Under the pieces are notes generated by a model, which saw only the letters and a program-made list of their open reading frames with translations, did not search any database and was not told the origin of the DNA. Both the position numbers and the translations under genes were made by a program. Positions 26,974-37,075 of a stretch of DNA of 64,000 nt are shown here, piece by piece (the stretch's first letter is position 1; every line of letters starts with the position of its first letter). The DNA is from Nitrosomonas stercoris. GTDB lineage: Bacteria; Pseudomonadota; Gammaproteobacteria; Burkholderiales; Nitrosomonadaceae. The DNA is taken from contig AP019755.1 of NCBI GenBank assembly GCA_006742785.1, positions 1,178,001 through 1,242,000 of the forward strand, given 5' to 3'.

Positions 26974-27538
26974 TCGACTCAAGCTGATTTTGATAATACT
27001 GGTGATATTATCTCCAATTATAATTTCATCTTTTTTGCATCGATGGAATTTTCATCCCGGTAGTACCGTGAACTATGGTGAATTACTGGAACTGAAGCCG
27101 ATACAAGGCGTTGCTACAAATATTGAAGACAATACGATTTTTCGTAATCGGCAGTTAAGAGATGCATGGAATTTACTGATTATTGATTCAGGAAAATGTG
27201 ATGGATATTGTCAAGAAAAACTTTATATAATCAGACAGGTACGTTTGGCGCAACATGTAAATAAAGATGTGATCCAACGAATATGGCTAATTAATGACAA
27301 TATCGAACCTGATTCTGATATTCGTGATAAATATGAGGGAACCAAGCTAATTTTTGCCCAAGGAAAAGAGTTGTTGGATGAATTTCCCTTTGGACCTGAA
27401 ACTAGTCAGCAGGATTATATTTACCTAATTGATCCTATCGGGAATTTGATGATGCGATATCCTAGAAACCCGGATCCTAAAAAAATGATTAGTGACTTAA
27501 AAAGATTATTAAAGCTTTCACATCCAACTGACCATTGA
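26948..27538 (+). CDS. Membrane-anchored thioredoxin-fold-like protein of cox cluster
   Basis: A 196-residue protein with one N-terminal transmembrane helix (about residues 11-28) and a periplasmic domain. The segment NLLIIDSGKCDGYCQEKLY has a C-x-x-x-C pair like that of SCO copper chaperones, and DYIYLIDPIGNLMMRYPRNPDPKKMISDLKRLL resembles the C-terminal part of a SCO/thioredoxin fold. The usual SCO His near the end is not obvious. Such a protein occurs at this position in betaproteobacterial cox clusters. A role in CuA-site or thiol handling is inferred. Confidence 0.75.
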   Translation: MSNEKITGSRLKLILIILVILSPIIISSFLHRWNFHPGSTVNYGELLELKPIQGVATNIEDNTIFRNRQLRDAWNLLIIDSGKCDGYCQEKLYIIRQVRLAQHVNKDVIQRIWLINDNIEPDSDIRDKYEGTKLIFAQGKELLDEFPFGPETSQQDYIYLIDPIGNLMMRYPRNPDPKKMISDLKRLLKLSHPTDH

Positions 27539-27650
27539 TTGGGATGTTGTTCCCATAATGGAAAAATATTTTAGAGATGTGAACAAACAATAAAATGGTA
27601 CATAGGTCTGATAGATCTTTAAGAAAAAACAGTTTTATGAGGAGTGAGTA

Positions 27651-28547
27651 ATGTCAGCAAGTCCATTAGTTTGGCAACAGGCAACCACACGAATTCAACA
27701 ATTTTATCGACTTACCAAGCCACGAGTCGTTTCCTTAATTGTTTTTACTGCTGTTATTGGCATGTTTCTATCTGTTCCAGGTGCAGTGCCTCTGGATAAA
27801 TTGATCCTGGCGACAATTGGCATTGCGCTTGTTGCTGGTGCCGCTGCAGCACTTAATTGCCTAGTTGAATACAAATATGATTCAGTGATGGCTCGAACAA
27901 AGGGTAGGCCTCTTCCACTAGGCAAGGTCAGTGTTCCTGAAACATTGTTTTTTTTAATGATTGTGGGCGGAACAGGACTTTTTACCCTCCATCATTGGAT
28001 TAATCCCTTAACCATGTGGCTAACCTTAGGTACTTTTGTAGGCTATGCAATCATATATACGGTTATTCTTAAGCCACTGACACCACAAAATATTGTTATT
28101 GGTGGCGCATCTGGCGCAATGCCACCCGTTTTAGGGTGGGCTGCAATCACCGGTGAAGTATCCGCAGATGCCTTGCTGTTGTTTCTCATCATTTTCGCTT
28201 GGACGCCTCCTCATTTTTGGGCTTTGGCGCTTTATCGAAAATCAGATTATGCGAAAATTGGCATGCCTATGTTGCCGGTGACGCATGGAGAAGAATTTAC
28301 TCGTCTGCATGTATTGCTTTATACAATTATTCTTTGTATCACGACAATCATGCCGTATCTCACCCAAATGAGCGGATTAATCTATCTCGGTAGTGTAATT
28401 ATTCTGGATGCAATATTTTTGTACTATGCTATTCGGATTTACTTGCATTATACGGATCAAATTGCTAGAGAAGCTTTCCGCTATTCTATTCTCTACTTGA
28501 CATTATTATTTGCTGCACTGTTAGTAGACCACTATTTTTATTTTTGA
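27651..28547 (+). CDS. ctaB: Protohaem IX farnesyltransferase (haem O synthase)
   Basis: A 298-residue UbiA-family prenyltransferase with nine hydrophobic segments. The polyprenyl-diphosphate motif appears as [21 protein letters not shown] and the second Asp-rich block as [26 protein letters not shown]. It farnesylates haem b to haem o. GAGGAGTGAGTA precedes the ATG at 27651. No haem A synthase (ctaA) gene accompanies it here. Confidence 0.97.
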   Translation: MSASPLVWQQATTRIQQFYRLTKPRVVSLIVFTAVIGMFLSVPGAVPLDKLILATIGIALVAGAAAALNCLVEYKYDSVMARTKGRPLPLGKVSVPETLFFLMIVGGTGLFTLHHWINPLTMWLTLGTFVGYAIIYTVILKPLTPQNIVIGGASGAMPPVLGWAAITGEVSADALLLFLIIFAWTPPHFWALALYRKSDYAKIGMPMLPVTHGEEFTRLHVLLYTIILCITTIMPYLTQMSGLIYLGSVIILDAIFLYYAIRIYLHYTDQIAREAFRYSILYLTLLFAALLVDHYFYF

Positions 28548-28572
28548 GCGATAGGGATTAACTATTCATAAG

Positions 28573-28613
28573 CAATAACACTGGCCAAGAAAATATCTTT
28601 ATCAGTGTTATTG
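28573..28613. terminator. Terminator between convergent ctaB and glcD
   Basis: An uninterrupted 11-bp inverted repeat (28573-28583 and 28603-28613, CAATAACACTG) with a 19-base spacer, followed on the plus strand by TTTAAATATTT. It lies in the 75-bp gap between the convergent ctaB and glcD genes and could serve both. Confidence 0.65.
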
Positions 28614-28622
28614 TTTAAATAT

Positions 28623-29990
28623 TTAAGGGAATAATTTTCCAGGATTCAAAATATTGTTAGGATCAAATGTCAATTTGATCTGCTTCATTAGAGTTAATGT
28701 CACATCATCCAATTCTTTAGTGATATAAGGGCGCTTTTCGGAGCCAATACCATGCTCACCTGACAGCGTACCGTTGAGGTCAATCACCAGATCAAAAATC
28801 TGATCCAAACATTCATAGGCACGTTCACTTTCTCCCGGTTTATCTGGATCAACTAGTAAATTAACGTGAATATTTCCATTGCCTGCATGACCGAAATTGA
28901 CATTAGGTATCTGGTATCGCTCACACAGTGTGGTTAATCCAGCTAGCAATTGCGGAATTTTATCAACGGGTACCACAATATCTTCATTAATTTTTTTGGG
29001 CGCAATATCGCGTAATAAGGGAGACAATGCCTTCCTTGCCTTCCATAGCTCTGTTGTATTTTGAACTGGCGCTGCTGTGAGCAGACCGTCATTTTGACAA
29101 GCAGCAAGCAGTTTATCGGTTGCTGCTGTAATCTCGTGTTCCGTGCCATCTACTTCGATCATCAGCATAGCGCCAGTGTCATGCTGCAACATGGTTGGAT
29201 TTCTGGAACGAATAAGATCAAGCGAGCCTGAATCCAAAAATTCAAGTGCACTTGGTCCTTGTGGTTCTCGCATGATAGTGGTGATGGCTTGTGCGCAACT
29301 ATCAATATCGCGATAATGGGCGACCAATCCGCCTTTGGCCGCAGGCAATGGTGTCAATTTAAGTGTTGCTTCGGTGATAACTGCAAGTGTGCCTTCTGAA
29401 CCAACCAGCAGCCGAGTCAAATCATAGCCTACGACCCCTTTCGTCGTGTAACAGCCTGTTTTAATAACGTTTCCTTGTCCTGTGACGGCAATTAATCCTA
29501 AGACGTGATCACGAGTAGTGCCGTACTTGACTGCATGTGGCCCGCCAGCACCAGCAGCGAGATTGCCACCAATACTTGAAAATGCAGCGCTGGAAGGATC
29601 GGGCGGCCAGAAAAAGCCATGAGGTTTGCTGGCAACTTGCACAGCTTCATTCAGTACGCCAGGTTGAGCAACTAGCACTCGATTAGCTGCATCAACTGCG
29701 ATGATTTGTATCATTCGTTCCAGTGAAAGTGCAGTTCCCCCTTGTTCTGCCAGACTACCTCCAGCAGTGCCTGTGCCACGTCCACGGGGAGTAATTGGGA
29801 TCTTAAATTTATTGCACAGTAAGATTACTTGGGCGACTTCGTCAGTGGTTAAGGGGAAAATGACGCAATCAGGAGGGAAATATTTTTTACTGTTATCGTA
29901 AGCATAGGCATAGCAATCAACAGGATCGAGATAAAGACGATCTGCTGGAATGAAATGCTGTAGTTGCTGAATAAATTCGGTGGGCAACAT
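28623..29990 (-). CDS. glcD: FAD-linked oxidase, GlcD-type glycolate/lactate dehydrogenase subunit
   Basis: A 455-residue flavoprotein of the vanillyl-alcohol-oxidase fold. The FAD-binding PCMH domain is visible (PITPRGRGTGTAGGSL, GFFWPPDPSSAAFSSIGGNLA, GYDLTRLLVGSEGTLAVITEATL), and the C-terminal half ends with NFGHAGNGNIHVNLL and LSGEHGIGSEKRPYI, which bind the substrate carboxylate and metal. Closest in layout to GlcD or D-lactate dehydrogenase. No glcE is next to it; a glcF-like gene is found 22 kb away at 51943. In a Calvin-cycle autotroph, glycolate oxidation would be a sensible role, but this is inference. Confidence 0.9.
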   Translation of the reverse strand: MLPTEFIQQLQHFIPADRLYLDPVDCYAYAYDNSKKYFPPDCVIFPLTTDEVAQVILLCNKFKIPITPRGRGTGTAGGSLAEQGGTALSLERMIQIIAVDAANRVLVAQPGVLNEAVQVASKPHGFFWPPDPSSAAFSSIGGNLAAGAGGPHAVKYGTTRDHVLGLIAVTGQGNVIKTGCYTTKGVVGYDLTRLLVGSEGTLAVITEATLKLTPLPAAKGGLVAHYRDIDSCAQAITTIMREPQGPSALEFLDSGSLDLIRSRNPTMLQHDTGAMLMIEVDGTEHEITAATDKLLAACQNDGLLTAAPVQNTTELWKARKALSPLLRDIAPKKINEDIVVPVDKIPQLLAGLTTLCERYQIPNVNFGHAGNGNIHVNLLVDPDKPGESERAYECLDQIFDLVIDLNGTLSGEHGIGSEKRPYITKELDDVTLTLMKQIKLTFDPNNILNPGKLFP

Positions 29991-30105
29991 TGATAAGTGC
30001 CGATAAAGATTCTTCAGTGAGATATTAAATGATGCTTGGAAGAGCCAAAATGTTTGTGATGTTTTTTCCTGAATTAATTATTTCACCAATGTTTTTAGAG
30101 ATGCC

Positions 30106-30693
30106 TTAATCAAGATATTCAAATACCTTCACCACCTTGCGAACGCTTTCTGTGGTGCTGGCAATACGCGTAGCTGCATCTCCTTCTTTGCGGCTAACCA
30201 GGCCAAGTAAATATACAACACCGTTTTCAGTGATAACTTTTACATGGTTCACTTGGAACACCTTGTTGTTTACAAACCGAGCTTTTACTTTGGAAGTAAT
30301 CAAAGTGTCATTGCTGCGTGAAGCCAAGGAACTTTTCGGAGCGATAATAACTTCGTTGGCAATGTTTTGTACATTTTCAATGCTCATTGCCAATTTTGCT
30401 ACTTCTACTTTAGTAGCTTCGTCTGGTACTTCACCAGTTAATAGAACATTGCGATTAAAGCTGATCACGTTGATGTGAACTTTATCCCCTAATTGTTCAC
30501 CGATTCTTCGACTGGTTTTGAGTTCGATGCTCTCATCTTCAATATAGGTTCCGCTGCTACGTCGATCCTCTACCATTAATGCTCCTGCGCCAGCCCCAAC
30601 CCCTACCCCCGTTAAAACTATCGGTGCACAGCCTGGCAAAATAAGAAACAGGATGGATATCCATAATGCCGATTTGATAAATGTGTTTCGCAT
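30106..30693 (-). CDS. dolP: BON-domain outer-membrane lipoprotein, DolP/YraP-like
   Basis: A 195-residue protein when started at ATG 30693 (MRNTFIKSALWIS). The signal peptide ends in the lipobox ILPGC (Cys22). Two BON domains follow: about residues 60-115 (ETKTSRRIGEQL-like ELKTSRRIGEQLGDKVHIN, LLTGEVPDEATK) and about 130-190 (LITSKVKARFV, VVYLLGLVSRKEGD). DolP supports outer-membrane integrity at sites of cell division. The open frame extends upstream to 30807 but that part precedes the signal peptide and is not convincing. Confidence 0.9.
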   Translation of the reverse strand: MRNTFIKSALWISILFLILPGCAPIVLTGVGVGAGAGALMVEDRRSSGTYIEDESIELKTSRRIGEQLGDKVHINVISFNRNVLLTGEVPDEATKVEVAKLAMSIENVQNIANEVIIAPKSSLASRSNDTLITSKVKARFVNNKVFQVNHVKVITENGVVYLLGLVSRKEGDAATRIASTTESVRKVVKVFEYLD

Positions 30694-30870
30694 AATAGTT
30701 TTTTTAAATATAAATAGATTTAATTTTTGACCAAGAGTAGAAATCAAATGCAAGTGACTGAGCTTGCAGTAAAATAACATAATAAGATTGAGCATATAGC
30801 TTAACATTACTTTTACCTGTAATTCGGAATGAATTATTACTATTTTTCTTTAATTTCGTGAGAGTTACAA

Positions 30871-31236
30871 ATGATAGTCAGAACCATATTGGTTGTAGAT
30901 GATTCACCAACTGATCGTCATATTATTTCCAGTATACTGATCCAAAACGGCTATCAGGTGGATATAGCAGAAAGTGGTGAGGAGGGAGTGGCCAAAATTA
31001 AGGAGATCAATCCGGATTTAATCCTGATGGATGTGGTCATGCCAGGTATGAATGGCTATCAGGCGACTCGACTCATCGCACGCGACAGTGCTACAGCGCA
31101 TATTCCAGTTATTTTATGCACTACCAAAGATCAGCCAACTGATAAGATTTGGGGATTACGTCAAGGTGCACAGGACTATATTACTAAACCAGTAGTGGCT
31201 GCGGAGTTGCTGCAAAAGATTGCTAACCTGAATTAG
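30871..31236 (+). CDS. pilH: CheY-like response regulator, PilH type
   Basis: A 121-residue single receiver domain: acidic pair in LVVDDSPTDRH, phospho-acceptor Asp in LILMDVVMPGMNGYQ (about residue 54), Thr in ILCTTKDQ and the Lys in DYITKPV. DSPTDRH and WGLRQGAQDYITKPV are typical of PilH, which tunes type IV pilus motility. It is followed 31 bp later by a CheW-domain gene. The usual pilG, pilJ and chpA genes are not here, so other chemosensory roles remain possible. Confidence 0.88.
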   Translation: MIVRTILVVDDSPTDRHIISSILIQNGYQVDIAESGEEGVAKIKEINPDLILMDVVMPGMNGYQATRLIARDSATAHIPVILCTTKDQPTDKIWGLRQGAQDYITKPVVAAELLQKIANLN

Positions 31237-31267
31237 CTACTATATAGAATCAATTGATTGAGTTCAT

Positions 31268-31774
31268 TTGTATGCTGGTTGGGGTTATTCATTGGTGTTA
31301 ACGGCACAATCTGGTCAAAATATTCAAAAAACATCATCCACGATTCCTGTATTGGGTATCACAGTGAATGAAGAGCGTTGGCTGATTCCGATGCGAGATA
31401 TCAAAGAAATATTACTCGTTCCTTCCATCACACCAGTATTTTTAACCCAACCCTGGTTTTTGGGAGTGGTAAATATACGAGGTATTATTTATGGCGTATC
31501 AGATTTAAATGCTTATCTGAACAAAGAACCAGTAAATATTAACGTGAAAACAAGGATATTTTTGCTTGCTTCCTATTTAGGAACAGGCTATGCCTTGTTA
31601 GCAGAAAATATGCTGGGTATTCGAGATTTAACTGAATTTACACTACAGTCAGATAGTAAAGATCAGCAACCGGTTGTTGCTGCTCAGTATCAGGATCGGC
31701 AAAACAGATACTGGCGTATGCTGAATTTACCAGCATTGATGCAACTTGATTCTTTTCTTGACGTAAGCCGCTAA
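31268..31774 (+). CDS. pilI: CheW-domain protein, PilI type
   Basis: A protein of up to 168 residues with a CheW fold: PVLGITVNEERWLIPMRDIKEIL, PWFLGVVNIRGIIYGVSDLNAYL, and YALLAENMLGIRDL. PilI adaptors couple the PilJ receptor to the ChpA kinase in twitching motility. The frame opens with TTG at 31268; in-frame TTG (31292) and GTG (31295) behind TTGGGG are better start candidates. It presumably forms an operon with the preceding receiver gene. argB follows in the same direction. Confidence 0.85.
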   Translation: MYAGWGYSLVLTAQSGQNIQKTSSTIPVLGITVNEERWLIPMRDIKEILLVPSITPVFLTQPWFLGVVNIRGIIYGVSDLNAYLNKEPVNINVKTRIFLLASYLGTGYALLAENMLGIRDLTEFTLQSDSKDQQPVVAAQYQDRQNRYWRMLNLPALMQLDSFLDVSR

Positions 31775-32707
<933 letters not shown>

Positions 32708-32903
32708 AATAACCTAAATTTTACTTGTTCGCTTGACAGAGATATTGCTGGTTATTTTTCGTAGTACTGTCATATTTACCTATATGATAGCTAAATCTTT
32801 GCTGATACAGCCTATAAATGCATAGCTGCAGAAAACTTATCATGCCTGGACAAATATCAGGTGGGAATCACAAGTCTGCAGAATCTATTAACGAGGAAAT
32901 ATA

Positions 32904-34175
32904 ATGAAACAAGAAACAATTGCTATTCACGGCGGCTTTGCTGGTGATCCACAAACTCACTCAGTTGCAGTACCAATCTATCAAACCACCAGCTATTACT
33001 TCGATGATACTCAACATGGCGCCGATCTGTTTGATCTGAAAGTAGAAGGCAATATTTACACCCGCATCATGAATCCAACCACTGCTGTGTTGGAGGAAAG
33101 AGTAGCTTTGCTAGAAGGAGGTGTGGGTGCACTGGCATTTGCTTCCGGCATGGCTGCGATTACCGCTAGTGTACAAACCTTGGCCAAAGCAGGCGATAAC
33201 ATTATTTCTACTAGCCAAGTATATGGCGGCACTTATAATTTCTTTTGCCATACGCTACCTAATCAAGGCATTGAAGTACGCATGGTAGATGCACGTAATC
33301 CAGCGGCATTTGAAGAAGCAATTGATGACAATACCAAATTGGTATTTTGTGAATCAATTGGTAATCCAGCCGGCAATATCGTGGATATTGCTGCGCTAGC
33401 GGAAGCAGCGCACTCAAAAGGTGTGCCGCTTGTAGTGGATAATACTGTGGCTTCTCCGGCGCTATGTCGTCCTTTTGAGCATGGTGCTGATATTATCGTA
33501 CATGCGTTAACCAAATATCTGGGTGGACATGGCACCAGTATTGGGGGAATCATCGTGGATTCCGGTAAATTTCCCTGGAAAGACAGTCCGCGTTTTCCGC
33601 AATTTAATAACCCAGATCCCAGTTATCATGGTGTGGTTTATGTTGATGCTTTTGGCCCGGCAGCCTTTATTGGTCGTGCCCGTGTGGTGCCACTACGTAA
33701 CATGGGTGGTGCCATTTCACCATTTAACTCTTTTTTAATTCTGCAAGGCATTGAAACGCTACCGCTACGCATGGAACGACACTGCTTCAATGCTTTGGAA
33801 ATCGCGCGCTACCTGCAAAAGCATCCAAAGGTTGGCTGGGTTAACTTCGCAGGGCTAGAAGATAGTCGTGATTATGCTCTAGCACAAAAATATATGGATG
33901 GCGGTATTCCATCCTCCATCCTGAGCTTTGGTATCAAAGGTGGGCGTGAAGCCTGTGCCCGCTTCATGGATAAGCTGGGACTAATCAAACGCTTGGTCAA
34001 TATTGGTGATGCAAAAACGTTGGCTTGTCACCCTGCTACCACCACCCATCGCCAGCTCAATGACGAAGAACTAGCCAAAGCTGGTGTTAGCGCCGATCTG
34101 GTCAGATTGTGTATTGGCATCGAACATATTGACGACCTAATCGCTGATATAGAACAAGCTTTCAAGGAAGTGTAA
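32904..34175 (+). CDS. metY: O-acetylhomoserine sulfhydrylase
   Basis: A 423-residue PLP enzyme of the Cys/Met-metabolism family. YTRIMNPTTAVLEERVALLEGG, FASGMAAITA, VVDNTVASPALCRPFEHGADI, the Schiff-base Lys in HALTKYLGGHG, and the C-terminal TLACHPATTTHRQL define it. The length and long insertion (SPRFPQFNNPDPSYHGVVY) match MetY, which makes homocysteine from O-acetylhomoserine and sulfide. CGAGGAAATATA precedes the ATG. I saw no SAM riboswitch in the 196-bp leader. Confidence 0.95.
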   Translation: MKQETIAIHGGFAGDPQTHSVAVPIYQTTSYYFDDTQHGADLFDLKVEGNIYTRIMNPTTAVLEERVALLEGGVGALAFASGMAAITASVQTLAKAGDNIISTSQVYGGTYNFFCHTLPNQGIEVRMVDARNPAAFEEAIDDNTKLVFCESIGNPAGNIVDIAALAEAAHSKGVPLVVDNTVASPALCRPFEHGADIIVHALTKYLGGHGTSIGGIIVDSGKFPWKDSPRFPQFNNPDPSYHGVVYVDAFGPAAFIGRARVVPLRNMGGAISPFNSFLILQGIETLPLRMERHCFNALEIARYLQKHPKVGWVNFAGLEDSRDYALAQKYMDGGIPSSILSFGIKGGREACARFMDKLGLIKRLVNIGDAKTLACHPATTTHRQLNDEELAKAGVSADLVRLCIGIEHIDDLIADIEQAFKEV

Positions 34176-34636
34176 GGTACATATTGCTCGATAAGCCCAG
34201 TTTCAACCTCATAACGAAGAAACTGGATGGATGACCAGACGCTACGATACTCTTTGTTACCCCATTACTAGATTGCTTCAACTCGTTGGGTTTTGCAATG
34301 ACGCTGAAGAAACTGCCGCTGCAACAACGAAGCACGTCTTTGCGGCCACCGTAGGTGGGAAGCAATCCAGTACAACCGTTCAACGGAGGCAAGCAGTTAT
34401 CTTTTCAGCCCGCTGACGTCGCTGCTGGATTACCACGTCGCGTTGCTCCTCGTAATGACAACGAAAAAATTACCACTATTCCGGATCACCACAATCTCAT
34501 CAGGATTCGCGACGAGGCTGAAGAAGCTGATACCACAACAGTAAAATACGTCTATTCCAGATGAGAATGCAAGCATAGGATGATGGCATAAAACGGTCTT
34601 TGCGAAACGGCGTAGCCGGTGAGGCAATTCAGTATA
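34176..34636. repeat. Repeat-rich non-coding region
   Basis: About 460 bases without a gene. It contains several degenerate copies of a short element related to GGATTACCACGTCGCGTTGC/CTCCTCGTAATGAC (34431-34461), a type of dispersed repeat common in bacteria. Two diverged direct copies of a ~45-base block start at 34299 (GACGCTGAAGAAACTGCC) and 34513 (GAGGCTGAAGAAGCTGAT). Two pieces recur at 696-803. An IS630-type element is inserted at its right end. Confidence 0.7.
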
Positions 34637-35669
34637 GAGCGTTTTTCTTTTAATTAGAATTACTGGAATTCCCCTGTACGTTAAAATAAGAAAGGATAGG
34701 AGGTGAGAGATGCCGAAAGCTTATTCAGAGGATTTGCGCTGGCGGGTAGTGGCGGACACAGAAAAGGGTCTGAGTATCAGAGCCGTGGCCGATAAATATT
34801 CAGTCAGCCCCTCATTTGTATCGAAGATAACCTGCCTGTGGAGACGGGAAGGGAGCGTTTCCCCGCGCAAGATTGGAGGTTACCGGCGTCATGCGTTGAG
34901 CGCCCATGCTGCAGAGGTCAAGGGCAAGCTTCTGGAGGATAAGGACATAACGCTTGCGCAGCTGTGCGATTGGATTGAAGAGACTTTGGGGGTTCGTGTC
35001 CACGTTTCCTCGGTTGACCGATTTATCCGCTCGCTGGGATACAGTTATAAAAAAAACACTGAAGGCCAGCGAACAAGAGCGTGCTGACGTGGCGGCGGCA
35101 AGGCTCATTTGGCGAGACTGGCAAAAGACCTGCGATCCCGCTCGCCTGATCTTTCTCGATGAAACGGGAGCAAGCACGGACATGACGAGGCAGTATGGCC
35201 GCTGTCCTGTGGGAGAGCGATGCTATGACCATGCTCCCGGCAGTCACAAAACCATGACTTTCGTTGCCGGATTGCATCTTGACGGTTTGCTTGCGCCGTG
35301 GTGTCTGGATGCGCCCATGAATGGCGCAGCTTTCCTGGTTTATGTGGAAACCCAGCTCTGCCCTGCACTCAAGCCAGGTGATATCGTCATCTGCGACAAC
35401 CTGAGCAGCCACAAGGTTGCCGGTGTCTGGGAGATGATCAAGGACAAAGAAAGGTGCAGAAATCCTTTATCTGCCGCCTTATTCTCCCGACCTCAACTCC
35501 ATTGAACAGGTCTTCTCCAAAATCAAAACCCTCCTGCGTAAAGCCGCCGAACGATCCTTTGATGCTCTCTGGACCGCTATCGGCAGCATCATTGAAACCA
35601 TCCGGCCCCAGGAATGCCGTAACTACTTCACCAACTCCGGCTATGTATCTAACTAAACGAGAAATGCTC
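34637..35669 (+). mobile_element. IS630-family insertion sequence
   Basis: A 1033-bp element between TA dinucleotides (34635-34636 and 35670-35671), the expected target duplication. The left end GAGCGTTTTTCTTTTAATTA and the right end (reverse complement GAGCATTTCTCGTTTAGTTA) match at 15 of 20 positions. It carries one transposase gene broken into three frames. It is inserted in repeat-rich non-coding DNA after metY. Confidence 0.88.
34710..35656 (+). pseudogene. IS630-family transposase, frameshifted
   Basis: Frame 1 (34710-35087) holds the N-terminal helix-turn-helix (MPKAYSEDLRWRVV, GLSIRAVADKYSVSPSFVSK, SVDRFIRSLGYSYKK). At an A8 tract near 35049-35056 the reading passes to the +1 frame, which continues KASEQERADVAAARLIW, LIFLDETGAS (first Asp) and ICDNLSSHKV (second Asp). 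Near 35450 a second +1 shift is needed to reach [16 protein letters not shown] (the catalytic Glu) and the end at 35656. A shift on an A tract is known in this family and may be programmed; the second one probably inactivates the gene. Confidence 0.85.
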
Positions 35670-35825
35670 TAATCGTGACAATGAAGGAAGTTAGTTATCT
35701 TTTATTCCCCAATGAATGTTGTCACTGGATCGACGCATCCTTGTGATATTTGGATGATCGTGTGCTGTACACCGTGCCTCAAATAAGCGTGCAAGCGCAG
35801 GATAAGGGGTAATAGTGAGCAAGGT

Positions 35826-37001
35826 TTATGCAGTAGTTGTTTTAGCAGGTCTTCTAGGACGTGGTGTGGTGAGGCCTTTTAGCACGATGTAGAGCGCGAA
35901 TAAAAAGGCAAGGCTCCATGCAAGCGCTGCGATTGCCAGTAGTAGTTCTCGATTGCCACTGAAATCAGCCGCCATGCGGGTGATGGCGGCAAGAGTCATA
36001 TAGCTTGTCATTGTAACAATGAGTGTGATGCGCGAAGGATATTGTTTGATATGCAATAGAGTAACGCGCACGATGACATTGGTGGCCAGCGTGCCTAATG
36101 CTCCGACGGTGATGGCATGTGCTGCGGTGCTGAAATAGAGTCCCCCTTCCCACTTGCTCCATCCAAGTAAAATAAGTCCTAATGCTAGCCAACCGTAACC
36201 CAGACCGAGGCAGAGTAAATCTGGCCGTGCTCGACAGTGCCATAATTGCCAGCGTGATAAGCGAATACCAGCGATTAAACCGCTGCTGATCAGTAATAAT
36301 CCAGAAAGAGAAGCGGCGATTGGGGCAAGGAGGTAAGCGGCAGTAATAATTAGGATGAGGCTGCCTTCCAATCTGGGTTGCACGCGCGCAGTTAATTCTT
36401 TGCCTTGGCGATAAAATTCTCCGGCGGCAGCAGGTGCCAGCATGCGTCCGCCAATGAACAGCATTAACAAGGCAAATAGCTGCACACTTTCGTCAATCAA
36501 GTAACGATGCAGTAGATGCGCATCAAATTGCCCGGCAAGAATAATGATGACAGTGAGTGCACAAATTAGGCCGATCAGAGGAACGAGGGAGCGATTGCGC
36601 CATTTTTTGGCTGCCCATAATCGAGGTAGCAGGCGTTGTGCGAGTAATAGAACAAACAGTGCGTTACAGAGGAGCATTAGCCAAGAAAATGGTGCGATAA
36701 GATCCGCGATCCTGGCCAGTAACCAGAAGCCGACAAACCAGATTAAGCGTCGTGCAGGCATGGGGCCTAATAAGTAGCCTGCGATTAATGCGGGCGCCAA
36801 ACCAAACAGCATTTCAAAGGCATGGCCGGTTGGCATTAGCAGAATCGTCGGCCCGTAACCATACCGAGCCGAAATAGTCAACGGAATGACCAAGATAGCA
36901 TGTAGACAAGCTGCGGTGAAAAACCATTGGTGTGCGTAGGCTTTGTCTGTGCTTGCTAATAAGCGTGAGAACCAGGAAGTGGTGGGCGTACTATTATTCA
37001 T
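35826..37001 (-). CDS. nnrS: NnrS-family haem-copper membrane protein
   Basis: A protein of about 391 residues with around twelve hydrophobic helices. Family marks are PTGHAFEMLFGLAPALIAGYLL, the FIGGRMLAPAAAGEFYR block (usually G-R-x-x-P-x-F-T), and YFSTAAHAITVGALGTLATNVIVRVTLLH, followed by LAAITR. NnrS proteins are linked to nitric oxide stress and denitrification, which would suit a nitrite-producing organism. I use ATG 37001 (MNNSTPTTSW); a TTG at 37037 is also in frame. Confidence 0.92.
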   Translation of the reverse strand: MNNSTPTTSWFSRLLASTDKAYAHQWFFTAACLHAILVIPLTISARYGYGPTILLMPTGHAFEMLFGLAPALIAGYLLGPMPARRLIWFVGFWLLARIADLIAPFSWLMLLCNALFVLLLAQRLLPRLWAAKKWRNRSLVPLIGLICALTVIIILAGQFDAHLLHRYLIDESVQLFALLMLFIGGRMLAPAAAGEFYRQGKELTARVQPRLEGSLILIITAAYLLAPIAASLSGLLLISSGLIAGIRLSRWQLWHCRARPDLLCLGLGYGWLALGLILLGWSKWEGGLYFSTAAHAITVGALGTLATNVIVRVTLLHIKQYPSRITLIVTMTSYMTLAAITRMAADFSGNRELLLAIAALAWSLAFLFALYIVLKGLTTPRPRRPAKTTTA

Positions 37002-37075
37002 GCCTGTGTGAGTTGAAAACGGCTCATCAACCGGCAATGTATTTTGCCCGGCTGTGAGGATAAAAGCAGCGCGTT

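Noticed and set aside
32708-32903. SAM or other methionine-pathway riboswitch before metY
   Set aside because: CTGCAG repeats and short palindromes are present, but no SAM-I, SAM-II or SAH core motif could be matched.
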